A DNA stretch of 64,000 nucleotides from an uncultured Lentisphaeria bacterium. GTDB taxonomy: Bacteria; Verrucomicrobiota; Lentisphaeria; Victivallales; UBA1829. The DNA lies in contig CAJKAR010000013.1 of assembly GCA_905197955.1 (NCBI GenBank), positions 33,646 to 97,645 on the forward strand, read 5' to 3'. A program made the translations under genes and the position numbers. The notes beneath the pieces are model-generated. The model was not told where the DNA came from. It was given only the letters and a program-made list of their open reading frames with translations, and ran no database searches. This document shows, one piece after another, positions 62,380 to 64,000 of the stretch (its first letter is position 1; each line of letters opens with the position of its first letter).

Positions 62380-62408
62380 ATTATACCATATTCCCGCAGA
62401 TTTGTCAA
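62380..62408 (-). promoter_or_regulatory. Perfect consensus promoter of cassette B
   Basis: On the minus strand TTGACA (62408-62403), 17-bp spacer, TATAAT (62385-62380), all positions matching the sigma70 consensus. Confidence 0.9.
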
Positions 62409-62458
62409 TATGAGGAAATAGTTTTTTTCTGTTTTTCCTTTTTTCCACACAGGAATAA

Positions 62459-62575
62459 ATGGAAGAAAGCAGAATCATGGAAAATCTGCGATCAGCAGGA
62501 GTGCCTGAAAATGTGGAAAAGGATCTTTTCCGAATGTTCTCCCGGGAAAAAGAGATTTCCCGGAAAATCATATAA
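62459..62575 (+). CDS. Possible 38-residue small protein
   Basis: The frame begins MEESRIMENLRSAG, is charged and helical, and ends at TAA 62573-62575. CAGGA lies five bases before the ATG. No promoter was recognised and part of the frame coincides with a hairpin (62542-62563). The chance of being real is low to moderate. Confidence 0.2.
   Translation: MEESRIMENLRSAGVPENVEKDLFRMFSREKEISRKII
62542..62563. repeat. 8-6-8 hairpin
   Basis: CCGGGAAA-AAGAGA-TTTCCCGG, perfect arms, in the 374-bp non-coding gap (62325-62698) between the cassette B regulator and the QueD-like gene. Confidence 0.5.
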
Positions 62576-62598
62576 AAATAAAGGATTAGAAAAAATGA

Positions 62599-62682
62599 AA
62601 AACGCGGAAAGGAAATTTCGGATGCCCATACTTTTCATACAGGACGGATCCGGAGGGGGAGATTCCTTCCTTTCCGCGTTTT
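62599..62682 (-). terminator. 15-bp inverted repeat, likely terminator after the QueD-like gene
   Basis: AAAACGCGGAAAGGA (62599-62613) and TCCTTTCCGCGTTTT (62668-62682) are perfect arms over a 54-base loop. On the minus strand the second arm runs into TTTTTCATTTTTT. The long loop is unusual for a simple terminator. Confidence 0.5.
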
Positions 62683-62698
62683 AATTTATCAGGCGATC

Positions 62699-63262
62699 TT
62701 AATGTTTCTTATACCCGCACTTCGGGCAGACGCCATCGACGAGCGCAACTCCGCAGAGGGGGCAGCGATCCACCGTTTTCCCCGGAGTATATTCCTGAGT
62801 CGCGGCATTGACTCCGCTGGTGAAGGTGATTTTGGCAATATTGAGCTTGTCTTTCAAGAGCTCATATACGATCTTGATCATACCTTCCACCGTCATGGTC
62901 TCCTTGGTAACGACCAGGCGGGCATCGGGATATGCAGTGGCAAGTTCTGTCTGGAAAGCCGCACCCTTCATTTTGTTAGAAGGAGCGCCATTCTTGATTC
63001 CCTGCTTCTCATAGACATCGAGAATTGCCGGCAGAAGAGGATCATCCTGACGCAGAATCAGAGCATGATCAAAATTCTTCAACACCTCCCATGCGGTCTT
63101 CTGGATTTCGTTGCAGGGGAAAACCATGTTTACGCCGGGTTCGATGGAATCCTCGACCTCAAGCGTCAGAACCCCGGTATGTCCGTGAAGATACTGGGCT
63201 TCTCCCTGGAATTTGTAGAACCTGTGTGCATACTGCAGTTCGATTTTCGTGATGCTTCTCAT
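62699..63262 (-). CDS. QueD/PTPS-family protein lacking the catalytic Cys, with zinc ribbon
   Basis: 187 residues. The tunnelling-fold family motifs are AHRF (His13), YLHGHTG (His26 and His28, the zinc ligands) and FDHALIL (Asp65-His66). The catalytic Cys of QueD, normally four residues before the first His of HGH, is Ala22 here, with Glu21 beside it. A C-terminal zinc ribbon (Cys167, Cys170, Cys179, Cys182) is added. The protein is therefore not a canonical 6-carboxytetrahydropterin synthase and may do another pterin step or bind a different substrate. A strong AGGAGG site supports the start. Other queuosine genes are absent. Confidence 0.8.
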   Translation of the reverse strand: MRSITKIELQYAHRFYKFQGEAQYLHGHTGVLTLEVEDSIEPGVNMVFPCNEIQKTAWEVLKNFDHALILRQDDPLLPAILDVYEKQGIKNGAPSNKMKGAAFQTELATAYPDARLVVTKETMTVEGMIKIVYELLKDKLNIAKITFTSGVNAATQEYTPGKTVDRCPLCGVALVDGVCPKCGYKKH

Positions 63263-63362
63263 TCTCTTCCTCCTTTTTCTTTTTTATTTTGTTATTTGGG
63301 GGAGTATTTCTCTTTCTTATACCATTTCATTTCTGTACTTCGAATGATTCCACAGACACAAT

Positions 63363-63818
63363 TCATGTCTGAGAAATCTTCCTGCAAGAGTTTCCGCTTT
63401 CAGTTGCCGCGCATTTGCTGCAAACTCCAAGCAGCCGAATCTCCATGTGGTCAACGGTTCCATTCTGAGCTTCCTGAGGAACGGCAATACCTTCCGGCCA
63501 GTCAAAATCGAAAATTCCACCACATTTCCGGCAGATGAAATGTCCGTGAAACCCTGTGCGGGAATCATAGCGGGCACTGTCGATCTGATCCAAACGGCGA
63601 ATCATTCCCTGATCTGCAAACTCGTTCAGAATCCGATAGACGCTTTCCCGCGTAATCGTAGGCAGCGATCCTCGAACTGCTTCCCAGACGGTATCCACAT
63701 CCGGATGCGTAAGATTTCCTTGCAGAAAACCATAGATCGCCAATCGCTGGGGAGTGCATTTCCAGCCATTCTCCCGGCAGATCTTAAGAAAATCTGAATG
63801 AATATTGTCGTTTGCCAT
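63363..63818 (-). CDS. PerR-like Fur-family regulator
   Basis: 151 residues. The winged helix (CTPQRLAIYGFLQ, TITRESVYRILNEFADQGMI) is followed by a dimerisation domain with structural zinc cysteines Cys96/Cys99 and Cys133/Cys136. The regulatory-metal set by position is His38, Asp85, His91, His93 and Asp104, the same as Bacillus PerR, where peroxide oxidises the His ligands. Asp104, where Fur normally has Glu, favours PerR. This fits an anaerobe needing peroxide defence, though no catalase or rubrerythrin gene is in the window. GAGG precedes the ATG. Confidence 0.86.
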   Translation of the reverse strand: MANDNIHSDFLKICRENGWKCTPQRLAIYGFLQGNLTHPDVDTVWEAVRGSLPTITRESVYRILNEFADQGMIRRLDQIDSARYDSRTGFHGHFICRKCGGIFDFDWPEGIAVPQEAQNGTVDHMEIRLLGVCSKCAATESGNSCRKISQT

Positions 63819-63851
63819 TCTCTGAACCTCAAAATACTAATTTCATCTTTC

Positions 63852-63863
63852 ATTTAATTAAAT
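63852..63863. promoter_or_regulatory. Palindrome at the perR promoter, possible operator
   Basis: ATTTAATTAAAT, a perfect 12-bp palindrome, overlaps the end of the minus-strand -10 TATATT (63866-63861). The -35 is TTGATA (63888-63883), spacer 16. Autoregulation would be typical of PerR. Confidence 0.45.
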
Positions 63864-63945
63864 ATAACATTTATTTACAAGATATCAAGAAGCAAATCAC
63901 TATTTTTTTGAAAAAAAATTTTTTATACGAAATTCAGGAAAATAT

Positions 63946-63980
63946 GGAGCCGCAAGGCTCGGTGCAGGTCCGTGACCTGC
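63946..63980 (+). ncRNA. Two adjacent tight hairpins at the window edge, identity unknown
   Basis: GAGCC-GCAA-GGCTC (63947-63960, GNRA tetraloop) is followed by GCAGGTC-CGT-GACCTGC (63964-63980). The G+C-rich block follows 100 bp of very AT-rich DNA. It could be the start of a structured RNA, a leader, or a coding sequence cut by the window edge. Confidence 0.3.
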
Positions 63981-64000
63981 TTCGGTCCAGCTGAATAAGC

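Noticed and set aside
63812..63994. A 60-codon plus-strand frame at the window end
   Set aside because: It begins opposite the perR start region and crosses the perR promoter and very AT-rich DNA, with no ribosome site.
63941..64000. Signal recognition particle RNA or tmRNA start
   Set aside because: The GGTCAGGTCCGGAAGGAAGC-type core of SRP RNA and the conserved tmRNA 5' end are both absent.
1..64000. tRNA or rRNA genes, CRISPR arrays, insertion sequences, phage or conjugation genes
   Set aside because: Looked for on both strands by eye; no cloverleaf, regularly spaced repeats, transposase motifs or integrase motifs were recognised. A tRNA search program would be needed to be certain.

Overview
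The window (about 52% G+C, genes closely packed on both strands) looks like chromosomal DNA of a saccharolytic, strictly fermentative or anaerobic member of the Lentisphaerota (Victivallales-like). This placement is inference. It rests on a six-gene Rnf complex, glycoside hydrolases without any SusC/SusD or TonB genes nearby, GntR/LacI chimeric regulators, and two short pseudopilins with a Phe-Thr-Leu-Ile-Glu-Leu-Leu start placed next to glycoside hydrolases. No rRNA, tRNA, CRISPR array, transposase or phage gene was recognised.

Layout. 1-2.7 kb: 3' part of glgC (glycogen synthesis), an HD phosphohydrolase and upp. 2.7-5.3 kb (minus): a polyprenyl-phosphate sugar transferase and a GT4 glycosyltransferase, a small surface-polysaccharide operon. 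5.6-8.3 kb: an FAD oxidoreductase of unknown substrate and a GH29 alpha-L-fucosidase. 8.6-13.9 kb: rnfABCDGE behind a good sigma70-type promoter. 13.9-17.9 kb: a lipoprotein alpha/beta hydrolase and a GHL6-type putative glycoside hydrolase. 18.3-25.3 kb: zwf, a polytopic GT-C-like membrane protein, an SbcC-type ATPase and a META-domain lipoprotein. 25.4-32.7 kb (minus): glmS and hrpA overlapping by one base, preceded by a second FAD oxidoreductase. 32.9-34.8 kb: an AT-rich pair of unrecognised genes. 35.2-37.5 kb: a putative glycoside hydrolase behind a consensus promoter carrying an inverted repeat. 38.1-39.7 kb: a DUF3192-like lipoprotein (possibly leaderless), maf and a methyltransferase.

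39.8-62.4 kb holds the most interesting material. Two minus-strand cassettes share one plan: a GntR/LacI-type regulator, then a pseudopilin, then large secreted carbohydrate-active proteins. Cassette A (47433 down to 39837) is SGNH hydrolase, regulator, pseudopilin, small secreted module, 1392-residue GH42-like enzyme. The small secreted module is a paralogue of the N-terminus of that enzyme. Cassette B (62324 down to 55364) is regulator, pseudopilin, secreted clan-A hydrolase, GH36 alpha-galactosidase. Each cassette has a good promoter overlapped by a palindrome suited to autoregulation. Between them lie an alkA / hydrolase / radical-SAM operon, a GH116 enzyme divergent from an AraC regulator, and a GT39-type membrane glycosyltransferase.

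62.7-64 kb: a QueD/PTPS homologue with no catalytic cysteine and with a C-terminal zinc ribbon, a PerR-like regulator, and two tight hairpins at the window edge.

Together the genes suggest glycan breakdown (fucose-, galactose- and glucose-containing glycans), feeding of sugars into central metabolism (Zwf, GlmS, GlgC), and Rnf-based energy conservation. Protein calls come from reading motifs. No database search was possible.
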